Notes: generated by a model from the letters alone, not told the origin. A stretch of 64,000 nt of DNA from Dermanyssus gallinae (GCA_003439945.1 QVRM01002396.1:1-64000), one strand, 5' to 3'. Counted from the first letter of the stretch, positions 1 through 13,020 are shown. A program made the numbers and translations.

Positions 1-1157
1 AAAGATGAGACATAGAAGAATTTCGATTTTTTGCGAACTTAATCAATAGGACTACGTTTCACAAATACCGTTAGAGAAACCCTAGATTTGCCAACATATC
101 CGTTTATGGTGCCGCTTAAAGCGACCCTGATAAAAAAAAGGTAACATGTATATATTATATCCATATGTCCAATGTGTTTTAGAAACTTACTGTAATTCCT
201 AGGCAACAATACAATACAGTGTCTACTTTATTAGAAAATTATATTTTAAATATCACACACTATATCAGACTCACGTGTGCGACGAGATAAACGTCACGCG
301 AATTCATTATTAACAACGCTATCACTGGCTATTTCGAGTGCATAGGTAGTTACGCCACTCCGGAGATTCTTCTGCCTTACCGCAGAGTACTCCACAAGTC
401 TATCTTTATTAATTATTTGCTTAACATGCGGACGTCAACTCGTTGCTCTACATTTGGAAGTCCATTTTCTGCGCGATTAGTAGGCAGCGCCTAGACAAAC
501 GCTCACACACATAGAGACACATGATTATAAACAAACATGTTATATATACAAACTCTTTTTGTGACCAATGATGCGCGAGCCGAGCCTGCTGCAGCGTATC
601 TACGTGGAAATGCGGCGGCGGTAGTGGGATCGCTTCCATCGTCAGAGGGATTGGCTGCCAGAACTGCCGTAGCAGTTAATAACTAATACATTGACCATTT
701 ACACACGAGATATCAAATAAACTAGTTGAATAAGTTCCGGGATTTAAATTTTGATTGATAAGGCTTAGTCAATCAGAGTGTTTCCAATGGTTTTCGCATT
801 TTCTGAGTAGTCTTTAGTAGAAGACTGTCATCGTAACGCTTAGATCAATGACCGGTCGAAACGCAACACATGTTATTTGCGTGTATGGGCCGTTTTCAAA
901 AGAGGCTGTGCTTATCATCTTGTTTCGATTTTTGAGAAATTACACACTAGGAATTCCTCCCTCATGGCTAGATTGTAACAGGGACATTCTATGTGGACGT
1001 TTTAATATGCCTGTTTGAGAATTCGTCGTGCGCGTCCATAACTTTACAACGCGTTTTGACGACGTGACATCGATTCAAATAAAAATGATATCGGTTTTTT
1101 AACAACATTGCAGTAAATAATTTGCCAAGGCGTGCCACAGCCTCTACGACACAAAAA
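1..1157. other. AT-rich intergenic DNA, no gene seen
   Basis: Both strands were read for conserved protein motifs and none was found. The sequence is AT-rich with short meaningless frames. Confidence 0.5.
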
Positions 1158-1172
1158 TATTATTATTATTAT
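1158..1172. repeat. (ATT)n microsatellite at an element 3' end
   Basis: A short ATT run lies just beyond the 3' side of the minus-strand reverse transcriptase fragment. On the minus strand it reads (AAT)n, the kind of simple tail many non-LTR retrotransposons carry. Confidence 0.6.
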
Positions 1173-2015
1173 GGTTTATTAACACCCAGGTTGAGTAAAT
1201 TTTAAATCAGTACATCAGTCTCAATCAGTGTTTTTTCTGCGTCACCGGATCTTCCCTCATCTTGCGAGTTCAGCTATTGATTGCACTGCTGGACATGCTG
1301 CGGCGTGGTATCTATCACAATGGCCTAAGCATCTCGCGCACCTACAACACTCCTGAGGATTGTGGAATTCTTGTGTAATGCATAACACGTGATGAAACCC
1401 GTTGGCTGCAAATGCCGTAGTTAGATGCCTATTCTTATACCCGGCTGCTCGCCAGGTTGTACTCCTCATCGCTATCGTCGTGTATATTCCTATGTCTATA
1501 TCCTTCAAATTTTCCCCCCACTTCATAGTGTAGACCACAAAGGCCGTCGTCTTAGGTAAACCCCGTTTTACTTGTAATTCTTGTGTCATTAGAGCCCCCC
1601 CTTCTAATATATGAACTATTCTATTCCTACAAGAGTTAGCTAACCCCAAAGTCCGCTTCATGAAGAAAAATCAAACTCTATCTAGTAACTGTAGATCTGC
1701 CTCTCCTAATTTCTCCCATATAAGTGATACACCAAATGTTGCTATTGGTTCCATTTTAATCTTGAAAGGGGCGGACGCGGTATGTATTGACAACATTTGC
1801 GGGTTTTTAATTGCTGCTGCCACTCGAATGGCTTTTCCTACTCTACTTTCAATATGTTTTCGAAAACTGCTACCATTTGACGTTATAGTGACCCCAAATA
1901 GGTACATTTATTTACAAAATGTACTGTATTTCCCCTGGCTCGAAGAACATCGTCTTTCGCCAATCGACCTCCTCTTCGAAATTTTACTGCTACTGTATTT
2001 TGTCCATATAATCGA
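1173..2015 (-). pseudogene. Non-LTR retrotransposon reverse transcriptase 3' end, copy 1
   Basis: This is the C-terminal (thumb and tail) part of a non-LTR retrotransposon ORF2. From 2015 downward one frame reads VKFRRGGRLAKDDV, then a CTYLG box. A frameshift near 1907 leads to the block with HIESRVGKAIRV and the IEPIATFGVSLIW thumb segment. A second shift leads to the tail, which has a Cys/His cluster (CCRCARCLGHCDRYH) near 1310. The fingers and palm with the YADD box are absent, so this is 5'-truncated. The KFRRGGRLA signature recurs at about 19.8, 52.0 and 56.2 kb, so the four copies form one family. The clade was not assigned. Confidence 0.75.
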
Positions 2016-2869
2016 TTAGCCGTTCTGTATGCAAAATATTTTAGCTAAAAATGGCCCTTACTACTCGAAATGACTAGATATTGGTAATGCGGTGTGCTTG
2101 GAATCATACCTTAATAAATACTATTGAGTGAGGGTCTTAAATGCGCAATGAATTTATTTCCAAATTATTTGATTCGAGCGACGTTCCAGCGGGAGCAATT
2201 GCTTTTCGATGATATGGAAAGCTTTTACCATTTGGAGGTCGTGCCTGTAAGATGAATGAGTAAAGCAGTAGGAGGACTTTCTGTCTACCTACGAAGCTAT
2301 TTGTCCACATGCGGTGTATTCAAAGAGATAAACACTTTATGATAATTTCATCCGGATGTGTTAACATTGTCATATTTGCGGAACTCTGAGGTTTTAGGGC
2401 TTCTACAATTGTCTGAAGTGATTTGAATTGCAGAATAGATCACGAAGCTAATGGCAACACAAAAACGTTTTTCTGCAGCTCATGGATGATGTGGGTTTTG
2501 TGTGTGCTAACGTACGTAATAATTTTACTTAGGCCTGTCATAGCGGCATGAGTACAATATACATAATGTTTCATAACCTTTATTGTACAGGGCTTTAAAG
2601 TTGTAGGCTTGCTGCTAGGAAACTGTACGAGCTTTAGTAGGCATACCTACGCCTTTAGTAGGAAGTCCTACATACGGTTCTTTCGTGACTACAAGGTCGA
2701 ACACTTATTGAGGCACTTAATGAGTGACAAAACGATTGTGATAAAGGAATTGCAAATAAAGCAAATCAGGCCTTTCCTTCGGAGCAATTCGATTTCAGGA
2801 AGGACATGGGGACCGGCAACGCAGTGCATTCTTCAGTCGGACAAACGGTAGTTCCGGTTTCGAAATCGA
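2016..2869. other. Intergenic DNA, no gene seen
   Basis: No conserved protein motif or RNA gene was recognised. The end of this stretch may include degenerate ORF1 sequence of the R1-like element that follows. Confidence 0.4.
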
Positions 2870-4600
2870 ATGGTGCGGGCTGTCTCCCAGCGCAGTCTCA
2901 TCGCTGTGTGCGAAGAGGGCTTTTCGGCTCTACAGGGATCACTCCCGAATGACCTTGTGCCAATCTGTTACCGCTGTTAAAATCCTGGACATCGGGCAGG
3001 CGCGTGTACGGCAAACAAGGCAGCGGATGCCACCGCTGTGGGTCTACAGCGTACACGGTGCGCGCCTGTGACGCCCTGACTCCGGAGTGCTTTACCTACC
3101 ATGTAACTGGCCACAGAGCTGAAAGCATGGGGTGTCCAGTTTACCGGGCTTAGGTACTGCAGGCTTGGCGGCCCACGACCTCCTCGATGCCTATTCTCGT
3201 ACCCAGCGCGTGGGGCTGTGTTTCCTTACAGAACCGAATGTCGCCATTGCCGGGCGGACGCCGAATCTGGACAACACAGCCGATGCCGCGATCTGGTTTC
3301 GATACTGCTCTTGCAATTACGGGTCACGGCTCAGGTCCAGGCTTTGCCTGGGTGGAGTTGCGAGGGTCAGTTGTCATTTACAGATGTTACTTTTCTGCCC
3401 AGGCTTCTGGCGAAGTTCGAGAGTTTTTTTTGGCCTCAGTCACGGCCTCGATACGGTCCCACCCCCCATGAGTCCGTGGTGGTGACGGGGGATTTTAACG
3501 CTTCGAGTGTCGCCTGGGGGCGTCCATGGACAAATAAAAGAGGGTCGGTGTTGTTAGATTGGACGGCCGAAATGGGACTATCCTTGGGCAACACTGGCGA
3601 TGAGTTTACTTTTGTGCGGGGGTCCCAGCGGTCGTTCCTGGATTTCACCCTGGAGGATGACGCCTTGCTTTCTGCCATTTATTGTTGGATGGACAGATCG
3701 AAAAATAATTGATGCACCGTCAAATTGACCCCCAGGAGCCGTTCATCTCGCCGCACATGGCAAATGGGGCTCCTTCATAAGGACGCCCTTAATGCTACGC
3801 TCGGTGCAAGATTGGGAACTGCACAAGATACGGGCGTTGACGCGGAAGAACTATCCGGGTGGTACCCCTCGGGGTCCCTCCGACCGTCGCCCGACTAAGC
3901 CGTGGTGTCCCCCGCCGTTAAAGAGGCTCGAAAAGACTGCAGCAAGGCTAACAAGATCCTGACGAGAGGAGTGCAAGACGACGCCGGCGAGGAGATAAAG
4001 ATCCTTCTTCCAGCTCAGCGACGGGCGGACAAGTTGCAGAGTAACTACAGAGACTGCCGACAAACCCTGAAAACTGTCATCACTCAAGCAAAGGCAGCAG
4101 CGTAGCGGGAGCTCATAACGGCGGTCGAGGCTGATCCCTGGGACTTACCTTACCGGGTGGTCACGGGTAAGCTTCGCCGAGGCAGCCCCCTTTGTCGCCT
4201 TAGAAGATCCTGAAGCAGGTCCAACTGATTTTTCCTGGACAGTCCGCGCGCCCGTTGCAGATCTTTATCGTTCGCCCAAACTACATACCACCTGTCACGG
4301 TGGATAATATCTTACGCGTGGGCAAGAGGCTTACGCCCGGGGAGACACCTGGCCCTAATGACATGCCGCCTGGGGTCATTCGCCTTCTGGCAAGGCAGCA
4401 TCCGGAGAAGTTGGCAGGCATGGCCACTCGACTATTGAAAATGAAATGTACCTTGCGCAATGGAAGCGGGCACACCTTGCGCTCATTCCAAGGCCGGGCT
4501 CTACATCATTTCGACCCTTTTGTCTACGCCGAGTGTTTATTTACAATCTATACGGTGCGGACGTGTTCGTGTGTGGCTCCTGGAAAGTATCTCTAAATTT
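2870..4600 (+). pseudogene. R1-like retrotransposon: ORF1 tail, endonuclease and start of reverse transcriptase
   Basis: Three parts occur in element order. Near 2968-3150 are the CCHC knuckles of ORF1; the first reads CYRC-stop-NPGHRAGAC, and ORF1 ends close to 3151. From about 3190 to 3700 lies an apurinic-type endonuclease domain: GPGFAWVELRGSVVIYRCYF, then VVVTGDFNASSVAWGRPWTN, then the SFLDFTLED block. From about 4255 the pre-RT and finger segment appears (KRLTPGETPGPNDMPPGVIR, then LALIPRPGSTSFRPFCL in another frame). Stops and shifts are frequent, so it cannot be functional. It ends where the fingers should continue; the rest of an R1-like RT resumes at 8778 on the same strand. Confidence 0.8.
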
Positions 4601-5149
4601 AGAATTCAGTATTGAAATCCATGGTCATCAGCGAGCTTAGCAACCTTCGAGACCAGAGGAGTCGACTAGCGTAAAACTCTGCTGCGGACTTTGGTGTGCA
4701 TTATCCATACGTGCAGTGTATACCTGAATATCTATTGTCGTCATGATCACCGCTCAACTCCACAATCACTTGCCAGCAACCGGTCGCCATTACCACCCTT
4801 TGTTATCATCGGCACTCCACCGTCATCTCCATGTTTATCATCATCGTCATTATAGTCAGCGTCGTCCCCATCAACATCCTAGTCATCATTATTATCGTTG
4901 TGTTTAACCTTTTTCATTAGTTACTACATACAGCATCATCATTGGAACAGCATCAGCATCATCTTCATCATCATTCACCTCAGTTAACGATCACCCACAG
5001 TCATCATCACCACACACCTCTATCACTAACTTTATCGTTGGCGTCGCCGCGGCCTCCAACCCCGTTACGGTAACCAATATCATACGCTAATTTCAGTCCG
5101 GCCTGCGCCCGCCTGTAAACAAACAATACCTTGCTTGTAAACAGGCGCG
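4601..5149. repeat. Degenerate CAT/ATC-rich simple sequence
   Basis: From about 4790 to 5035 the sequence is dominated by imperfect ATC/CAT trinucleotides (runs such as tcatcatcgtcattat). No gene is visible. It lies between the R1-like 5' half and element copy A. Confidence 0.6.
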
Positions 5150-6177
5150 GTGCAGCAGCTGGTCATGCAACGGACGCCGACGAAACGACAAGAGAAGGAG
5201 CCACCCGAAGCACGTACGTCGCTGCACGTAGATCGTGCAGCGGCAGCGTATGAACGCATTGTTGGATCAATCAGTGATGCGGGCGGTGCAGCTCGTCATT
5301 CAAAATCGAGTTGTGGGAAGCAGGCCGCATCAAGCCTGATTAAAGACACCCGCAGCAAAGGTATGCGTGTATCGCAAGCTGAATGGTACCCAGCGAGCAT
5401 TGAGGATGCCAGCGAAACCAATGAGCAGGGCAATGGCGCAACAAACGTTACGGTTAATGACTCGGCCGACAAACCGATGTCACCGGTTGGCCAGGAAGAC
5501 ACAATTTTAAAAGGGAGAATCAAGTCGCGGTGCATGGAACACCCATTGAAAAGGAGGATGATATTGGATGGAGTACGGTGGGAGTCGGAGGTAAACCTAT
5601 TGTCGCTCCGCATAGTAGTCCCGCAGAAGCGGTTGTGCGGCGATGCTCTTGCCGGCCACATAAAGGAGAAAGTAAAGAAACCACGGTTTACACAGAAATG
5701 GCCAGCTCGTTATTGTGGCGGACGACGAGGAGGACAAGGCTGTCCTGCTTAGTTTGCAGTCCCTAGCCGGAGTGCCGGCCTCACTAAGGTTAAGCGGCTC
5801 CCCATTGTCAGTAAAAGGGGAAATTACCGGAGTCCATCTATTGCTGAATCACGCAAGTGGCCAATGTAGAACGGTTCACGGCACCAAACCTGCGCCTTGC
5901 GTTTCGGCTGCTCCCTCCGTGGATAAGGTAACTCTGCTAGTATAGTCAATTACAAAAAATTATTATTTCTCGTCTGCTGGAAACGATCGTGGAAAAAATT
6001 GGTGCTGTTGTCGAAAATTCTTCTGTCGACCTTCGCCGCGGGATTGAGGAGGCGATAAGAGCAGCGCTTTCCCCGGTGGCCGCGCAGTCACAGCGTAGCA
6101 CCGAGAAAAACGCACAAAACGACGATGGTTTGCCTAGCAACAGGCAGTCGCCTTTTTCACTGAATCCAACATGTTAA
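5150..6177 (+). pseudogene. Decayed gag-like ORF1 of two-ORF element, copy A
   Basis: This aligns with the intact ORF1 of copy C. Shared blocks in order are an acidic stretch plus W-S-T-V-G-V-G-G-K near 5560, the HIKEKVKKPRFT block near 5658 (HLKGKVEEPRFT in copy C), and LLSLQSLAGVPASLRLSG near 5747. Frameshifts separate the blocks, and the zinc-knuckle region is missing or unrecognisable. The final frame (5989-6177) has the helical C-terminal block LRRGIEEAIRAALSP, matching the end of copy C ORF1. It stops at TAA 6175-6177, overlapping the ORF2 ATG at 6171. Confidence 0.8.
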
Positions 6178-8570
6178 ATAGCCAAGCCGATATCCGCCGT
6201 TGGTTCTCTCCGGCACAGCCACAGTCAGCCGCACCTGCCGCTCACGCCACTCCAAACAACCCGCATCTTGCAAACTAATCCACTTGGCCGCGTGCGCCTA
6301 TTGGTACAGATTGGCCCATCTTGTGTTAAGGGTAGCCCAGATAAAGGCGGGCGTCAAGATGTTATCCTGCGTCCCGCGCAGCTTGCGGAACAATGTTTCT
6401 GTTGAGCTGGCAAAAACCATTGACGGTGTCAGTCATTCGGAAGGCCGGGAATGTTTGGATGTTAACAGCCGCCAGAACGCTACTTTCAACTGATACGATT
6501 GCCACCTTTGATTCACAAACTCGCCGTAGCTTGCTGGAGAAATACCCCCAACGTCTGTCGAACTCGTCGTTTCCGCCGGCACCGACGCCGACTCCAATCA
6601 GCATTGGGCATCGTCGTTACGCCGACCGAGGTCCGTAACGCCGTCAGGAGATTCCCTAACAGCTTTTCCGGCGGTCCCGACGGCCTGCGCACGCGCCATT
6701 TAAAAGATCTCATTGGTGCCTACGAGCACGACAGTAATCCTCTTCTGCAGGCCCTTGTACGACTTGTCACCCTAGCGGCTAACGGACGTTTGCCTGAACT
6801 CATACTTCTGATTTTGTAGGGTGTAAATTTCATTGCCCTGCGTAAGAAGGACGGTGAAATTAGCCCGATCACTGTCGGCTGTACATTACGGCGACTGATG
6901 GGAAAGATCTTAATCAAGAAGTCCTTGCCAAGTATTTTGGAGCTTGTGGCTCCGATGCAGCTTGGCTGCGGAATCAGAAGTGGAGCAGAAGCAGCAGTAC
7001 ACGCTACAAGGGGTCCTCGAGACTCGCTGTGGCCAGGAGAGGGTTTTAGTTAGCCTCGACTTCCAAAACGCGTTTAACTCAATGCGCCGCGACCGTCTGT
7101 GAAACGCAGTGAGGCCCAAAGTACCGAGGCTTTTTCCAGCCGTTTATCAGATGTAACTGTTTCCTAACAATCTCCCCTGGCAGGCAGAAACTATATACAA
7201 TCATGTTGTGGCGTGCAGCAGGGGAATCCTTACAGTCCAGCACTTTTCTGCATCGGCATCTCCGACCTCCAGGCCAGACTAGTGTCGGTGATGCGGCCGT
7301 GGTATCTAGAACACCTTAGCCGGCGATAACTTGACGGTGGTTGAGTATATCAAGAGTCAGAGCATTCGAGGCTGAATTAGACTTACGCCTAAACGACGAC
7401 AAATGTGAGGTATTCTGGCTTTCTCAAGATACGCGCACGGAGCCAACACCGTTAGTAAGGGAGCAGCTTTCAAACTTCAGAGGGGTAACCGAAGACAGTT
7501 TGGAACTAAATGAGCGCCATTCACGGAGGCGGCGGTAGAGGATGCGCTCAGGAAAAAGCTAGCAGACACCAACCAATGGTGCCGCCGGGCAAAAGCCTTA
7601 CTACGCACCTAGCCTTTTACTTACTGAGACACAGTCTCTCAACGCCCCGCTAAATGCACTAACTCCGGTGTTCGCCAGCGTTCAGAAGCGCGACTTTCTA
7701 CATTGTTTTGATGAGATACTCCGGGAGACCTAATAATCCCAGCTAAATGTTGATTCAAAATATCTGTCTTGGACTCAAGCTGCGCTTCCCGTTAGTGCCT
7801 GGGGCTTAGGCGTACGCAGATCGGTCAATATTGACCTATTCTGCTCGGTGTCTGAAGTTAAGAAGCTTGTCGTCGCCATCCCTTCGACTGAGCCGGATTG
7901 CCGACTCAACGCAGGCAGCACTCGCTAACTTTTACGATTAGTGCGGTTCAGTGCCAGAGTAAGTAGTACAAGGACCTCTGGATCGGATCGTCGTATCTCG
8001 ACTCCACGCGACCTAGAAAATCAAGTTTCCGACAGGGAGGCCCCGTTTAAAAGCGTGCTTTAAACAAATAAGTGGCAAGTGGCTTCAAGCCCTCCCCTCG
8101 CCGCAGCTGGGAAGGATGCTGGACAACAACACACTCCGCATCGTTTCCGGCTTGCGGCGGTAGTTTGCGCACTCCACCCATGCAACCTATGAAGAGCAAC
8201 AGTAAGCGCCACGGGTGAACACGCCTTGTTGTGTTGCTATAGCGCTGGGCGCCACTCATGTTACTTCGCCATCAACGACGTTATCTTATGCGCTCGCAGG
8301 GAACCGAAAATTGACGAAATACCAGGAATTAGCGTCGCAATTTATAGTTCAACCGTTCACCATAGAAACCTTTGTCCCGATCGGACCTGAATCTATAAAA
8401 TGTATTAAGGAACTGGGCCGGAAAGTCACCGCTGCAACTCAGGACCCCCGAGCTAGCGAATACCTGTTGCAGCGCATATCGATCGAGGTTTAGCGCGGCA
8501 ACGCTGCGGCTGTGGAAGGGTCTCTTCCGTCAGTTGCAGGGCTTCCCGTAGAAACAGTTTTTTTTTCCAT
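6171..8570 (+). pseudogene. Decayed ORF2 (RT plus endonuclease-like tail) of copy A
   Basis: ORF2 begins at ATG 6171 with MLNSQADIRRW, matching the ORF2 starts of copies B and C. Recognisable blocks follow: KMLSCVPRSLRNNVSVELA near 6358, SFSGGPDGLRTRHLKDLIG near 6663, FIALRKKDGEISPITVGCTL near 6830, QLGCGIRSGAEAAVHATRG near 6960 and CGVQQGNPYSPALFCIGI near 7210. The catalytic FLDD box has decayed to WYLEHL. The tail from 8290 to 8520 keeps KLTKYQELASQFIVQP, LLQRISIEV and RGNAA. Many stops and shifts make it a dead copy. It is flanked on both sides by R1-like sequence. Confidence 0.85.
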
Positions 8571-8777
8571 AATTGTTTGCTAATGACAATAAATATACAA
8601 AACATTGCAAGGATTTGTCTACTGTTTGAAAATGTAATAACAGAGCATCTAAATGCAGAGATTGAGAACTTTTACGCTTTGTCGGTTGACCAGTATAGTT
8701 TCTTTTCATCCTCCTCGATGTTAAGAATGCTTTTAAGACAGCAAACTGGGGGGGTGATTATTTAACCGTAACTCCAG
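8571..8777. other. AT-rich spacer after copy A
   Basis: This short AT-rich sequence includes aataaa-like signals just after the end of copy A (near 8588) and may be its 3' untranslated region. Nothing else is seen. Confidence 0.4.
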
Positions 8778-10036
8778 CATATAACGCACGGCTCCGTCCT
8801 TGGCCCAGTTCTATGGAACTCCGTCTACGACAGTATCCTGCGGCTGGGCCTTCTGGAAGGCGTGGAGACCGTCGCGTACGCCGAAGACCTCGCTCTCCTC
8901 GTCAAGGCTTGCCGAGAGACAACACTAGAAGAAATTGCTTACGTGGCGCTAGCCGACATACAGGCATGGATGACCGCCCGTCACCTACAGCTTGCCCCAC
9001 AGAAGACGGAGGCAGTTTACATAACATGCCGGAGAGTGACACGTGCTGTCAACCTGACGCTCACGGGCCACCCTATTCCGATCAAAAGGACTGCCTAGGC
9101 GTCATTTTAGATACCGGTTTCACAGGTGCCGCGCATATCAAGCACATCGTCGCCAAGGTCAACGAGGTCGCTCAGAACCTGGCCAGGATTCTCCCTCGGG
9201 TGCGAGGAACTACGGACGGGTGCCGCCGGCTGCTAGCCTCGGCGATGTAAGCGGCGCCTGCGTAGGCCGACCTGGCCCTACGCGTTGCTCGCAACGGGCG
9301 AGCTCTTCGTGCGGCGCAGCGCGGCATGGTCTATTGGGTCTACCGGGCGTACCGCACGGTGAGCACAGAGGCAACCTTCGTCCTGGCTCGCCAGCTTCCC
9401 TTGGATCTCCTGGCTCGGGAATAAAGCGAGCGTAAGACGGATGGCGCGACGGACTTCACGCAAGTTCGAGCGGCAACGCTTGACGCGTGGGTTCACAAAT
9501 GGGCCACGCCAGGTTTAGGAGTGCCACGGGCGAACTAGACCCGGTCGCTTATACCGGACCTCCGACGTTGGTATGACGGGCCTGGGCGGAAGCCACTTCT
9601 CGGTCCAGGCCTTACAAGCCACGGCCAATTCCAAACCTATATGGTGCGGATTGGGGAGTTGCAGGTGGATACGTGCACACTCTGCTCGTTGGGGCAGGCG
9701 GACGACGTTGACCATACGGTCTCGTCCTGCTCCGCCCGGGCCCAGGTCCGCAGAAGCTCGACGTATTGCTATGCAGGAATATGGACACAAGACATTGTCA
9801 GTCACATAATGGAGAACGCCGCCGCATGGGCGGCAGGCGTCTTTTTCTTAGACACTATTATATGCAAGAAGATGCGGCTAGAAAACGCTCGCCGCGCGCG
9901 CCACGGAGGCACGCAGGTGCCATTAAATGGTCGAGATAAGGGTGCCCCGCAAGGGGCTATGGCAATCCAGCCTTCCGTAGAACGGCTCGACGCATTCCCT
10001 CGGGTTACTGAGATGAAGACACAACAAGATCCATGA
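8778..10036 (+). pseudogene. R1-like retrotransposon: reverse transcriptase palm, thumb and C-terminal finger
   Basis: The fragment opens in RT motif B (ITHGSVLGPVLWN, normally PQGS) and continues with VETVAYAEDLALLV (motif C; YADD has become YAED). Next come LQLAPQKTEAVYITCRR, the GVILDTGFTGAAHIKH block, and a thumb and tail through VYWVYRAYRTVSTEATFVLA. The C-terminal zinc region is near 9680 (CTLCSLGQADDVDHTVSSC, a CCHC finger typical of R1-like ORF2). Several frameshifts are present (for example near 9098, 9250 and 9435). It is collinear with the R1-like 5' half at 2870-4600, with element copy A and about 450 bp of missing RT between them. Confidence 0.85.
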
Positions 10037-11763
10037 GAGCCGGTGGAGCACGAGGCTTCCCTCCCACGGTCTCGAAGTAGTGCCACACAATTCCGAACTC
10101 TGGGGGGTAGGAGGGATTAAGATCTTTAGTGGGTGAAGTCCCACACTAGGTGCTATTGGTTACCAGTACCGATAGTGCATTAGCGTTTCCGAACCTCCCA
10201 TAAAAAAAAAAAAGTCGGACGGACGGTGTCCCGTCCATGAGGCTGCCTGTATGCGGCCTCTATTGACGGCCTCAAAGCTTTTTGTAAAGCTTTGGGCGAT
10301 CTTATAATCGACAGTTTCCTGCAGATTGGAAACCGATGACAAAACTCTGTTGGTGGAGGGAAGGAGCGGTATGCTGAAAATAACGCAGCTCCTCAGATCA
10401 TGTTGGGCTCCTCAGTTCGACTCGCTGAGATGCACCTTGTTCACGCTGCTACTGAGTTTCAGTTGTCGGGCACTGCAACAAAGATCTCTGCACTCCCTCT
10501 CTTACTGGAACGGCAAGACTACAAAAAACAATGTTTAATATTCTTGTGAAGCATCTTGTATATACTGTATTTTAATGAAATAAATATGATTGATATCGTT
10601 TTTAATCCGAGAGCCGAGTACATCTTAGAACGACGCTCGTCTGTCTTTACTAGATCAAGCTTGGATCAACTCTTTCTCGGACAAGCTCGTGGTTCTTATA
10701 GTTATTCAAGGAACCGGAGCTAGTAGAGGTGTTGTTAAGCCTCAGCTTATTCAAAGACGCACGATAACAAGCCTTACTCCCCGTTTTTAGGGTGGCCTAA
10801 GGCTACCGGCCGGACAGGCGCCACGGGCTGTCCTGTAAGCAGGCGTGCAAGACACCAGGCTTTGAATGACACCTTCAGTAGAGCTTGACAGTCCAGTGGC
10901 CTACCGTACGTGCTGAAGCCCGTCAGACTTGACATGAAGGGCGAGAAGAGACCTGACGATCTGACATTTCCCTGTGACATTGTGTGAGAGCGGTTGCATG
11001 CTGGGTTAGGGCGCGACATTTATTGACTTATTAGCACCATCAATAGTCAGTGCTGACGCAGCCGAAACCAGACCTGCTTCAGCTTTTACCGAGGCAGGCA
11101 AGGAAGTACCTGAACATCGGGCACCCGTACGAGTTCTACCTACTTGTATGAGTCTTGGCGGGCCGGGCCCGTCCCTTTGCGGACTGTTGCTGCAGGTGGG
11201 GCAATTCTAGCGGCCGATTCTATCCAGCGGCAATGGAAGAGCGAGAGATTTTTTCAGGCAGCACCTCTCACTGGATGTGTCTATGTCGTTCTTGTAACGA
11301 GTGAGGCTTAACAACAATTACCTTTCACGACAGTCTTAACTGTTTTAGCTTATTAATGTATTAGCACTGTGTCCCTAACAGTCATGTCCCGTCCGCTCAT
11401 GAGTGCGGATGTGTAGACTGTTCGGTCCGTAGCCTTACGGCAAAAATCACGTTTAATCAACGTAAAGTGCCCGTTTTTGTGTCAGGGTGCATCCTCTATT
11501 ATCAGTGACTGCGCTGTGCATAGCTGTTTGGTGTGCTTCTTCGTGTTCTTCGCGTGGTTGATCCTGATTGTTTTTTTGTTAGGATTTTACCCCACTACCA
11601 TGTTGTGTGGAAATTTGTTCTGTTGTTGCTGTCTGGTTACACCTTATCCTGCTTAGTCATTGCTACGCTTGCCCGCCACTCTTGCCAAAACGTTTGTTGT
11701 TGTAGTGGCTTCTACCGTACCAATTGCTGATCTTTTTTACACGGCTTTCGAAATTATTCTACA
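10037..11763. other. Intergenic DNA, possibly 5' region of the next element
   Basis: No conserved coding block is seen on either strand. The last 250 bases, leading to the ORF1 ATG at 11764, may be 5' untranslated region of the CR1/L2-like element. Confidence 0.4.
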
Positions 11764-12821
11764 ATGGGTAAGGGAAAAACACAAAAAGCAGCAACAACAA
11801 CAGAAATGACGGACAGCAACAGCAACAACAGAAATGGCGGCCTCCATAGGGCAACAGCTGTTACCAATACCAGCATCGTTGAGGACTCTCTCCAGCTGGA
11901 GATCAACCAAACGCTGGCGCAAGTTATTAGCGGCCGCAATATAAATGCCCCGGCCACCAGGAGTGATGCCGTTTCTCTTCTGGCTTCAATGGCACAACTT
12001 ATTTTGCGTGGTGTTAATAATAGTATATAATGCCATTCTTTAATATTGTAATGAAGGTTCATCAAACAGTTGACGTCTCAGTGGAGAAGTCGGTGTCGTC
12101 GTTCGAGCAGAGAGCTCATGCAAAAGAAGAAAATATGCGTTTGTTTGTTAAGTCGCTCAACTGCCGAAATCGAATCCGTGTACCTAACAAATAGCTCGTA
12201 TATGGTCTTGAGGAGGAAGTGAAGGAGAAAACATGTGGAATTTTGAGAAGCAAAGTGACGCATGTTTTCTCCTTTATTTCCTCCCATTGGCGACGCCCGG
12301 TCTGACGGACTGTGTCGGCCGGTGGCTATTTGCTTCTCCTGACTGCAAACTAAAGAAGAAGCTTCTGGCAAAATCTGCCGAGCAATATAGGAGCACCCGG
12401 CAGAAGGGTCCGTATATTACACATTTTGCCGCTGATCTCCTTATCTGTACCACGGACGCCGACGTCGTTAAGCGAGTGACAGAACACGCGCCGAAACGTA
12501 GAGGTTCTTCACTAAGAGAAGATGGAAATGGTGGCCGTCAACTACTACGTGCGCGACCTGCGGCCGGATGCGGCGGAAGCAGCAGCAACAATAAAAACAG
12601 CAGAATTGTCGGTAGCAGAGTCGGCATTGGTAGCTCCACCAGGTCTCAAGGCGGCCCAAAAAGCGGCAACAAAAATGGCGCTGACAACGATAACAAAAAC
12701 AACAGCAACAGCGATCACCGTGGCGGCGGCGGCTGCGCCATCATCAACAGTAGTAACGGAAACAATGGAGATAGTGTGGATTGACGCCGTTGGACAACAA
12801 CGTAATGACTACAGCGAATAG
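11764..12821 (+). pseudogene. ORF1 of the CR1/L2-like element (decayed)
   Basis: An ATG at 11764 opens a Lys/Gln/Asn-rich N-terminus, then a short helical segment with LLASMAQLILRGVNNS, then stops at 12030. After a frame change a second block (about 12300-12500) contains LLAKSAEQYRSTRQKGPYIT and LLICTTDADVVKRVTEHAPK. A third frame runs to 12821 and is low-complexity (Ala/Thr/Lys-rich). No zinc knuckle is seen. Assignment as ORF1 rests mainly on position upstream of the endonuclease and RT of the same strand. Confidence 0.5.
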
Positions 12822-12959
12822 ATAGATAGTTGAGCACACATTTACCTGATCTCTGTTGACTTTGTCTTCGTGATAATTCTTACGTGTTTGCTTTTTGCCG
12901 TGGGGCTACTCCTCTTTTTTTCAGTGATCTTTAGTGCCTCTCACAAGCAAATGCTTATG

Positions 12960-12960
12960 G

Positions 12961-12998
<38 letters not shown>

Positions 12999-12999
12999 T
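12960..12999. repeat. (TA)n microsatellite
   Basis: About 40 bases of nearly pure TA dinucleotides lie between ORF1 and the endonuclease part of the element. Confidence 0.9.
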
Positions 13000-13020
13000 T
13001 ATTTTTGTTCATATATATGG

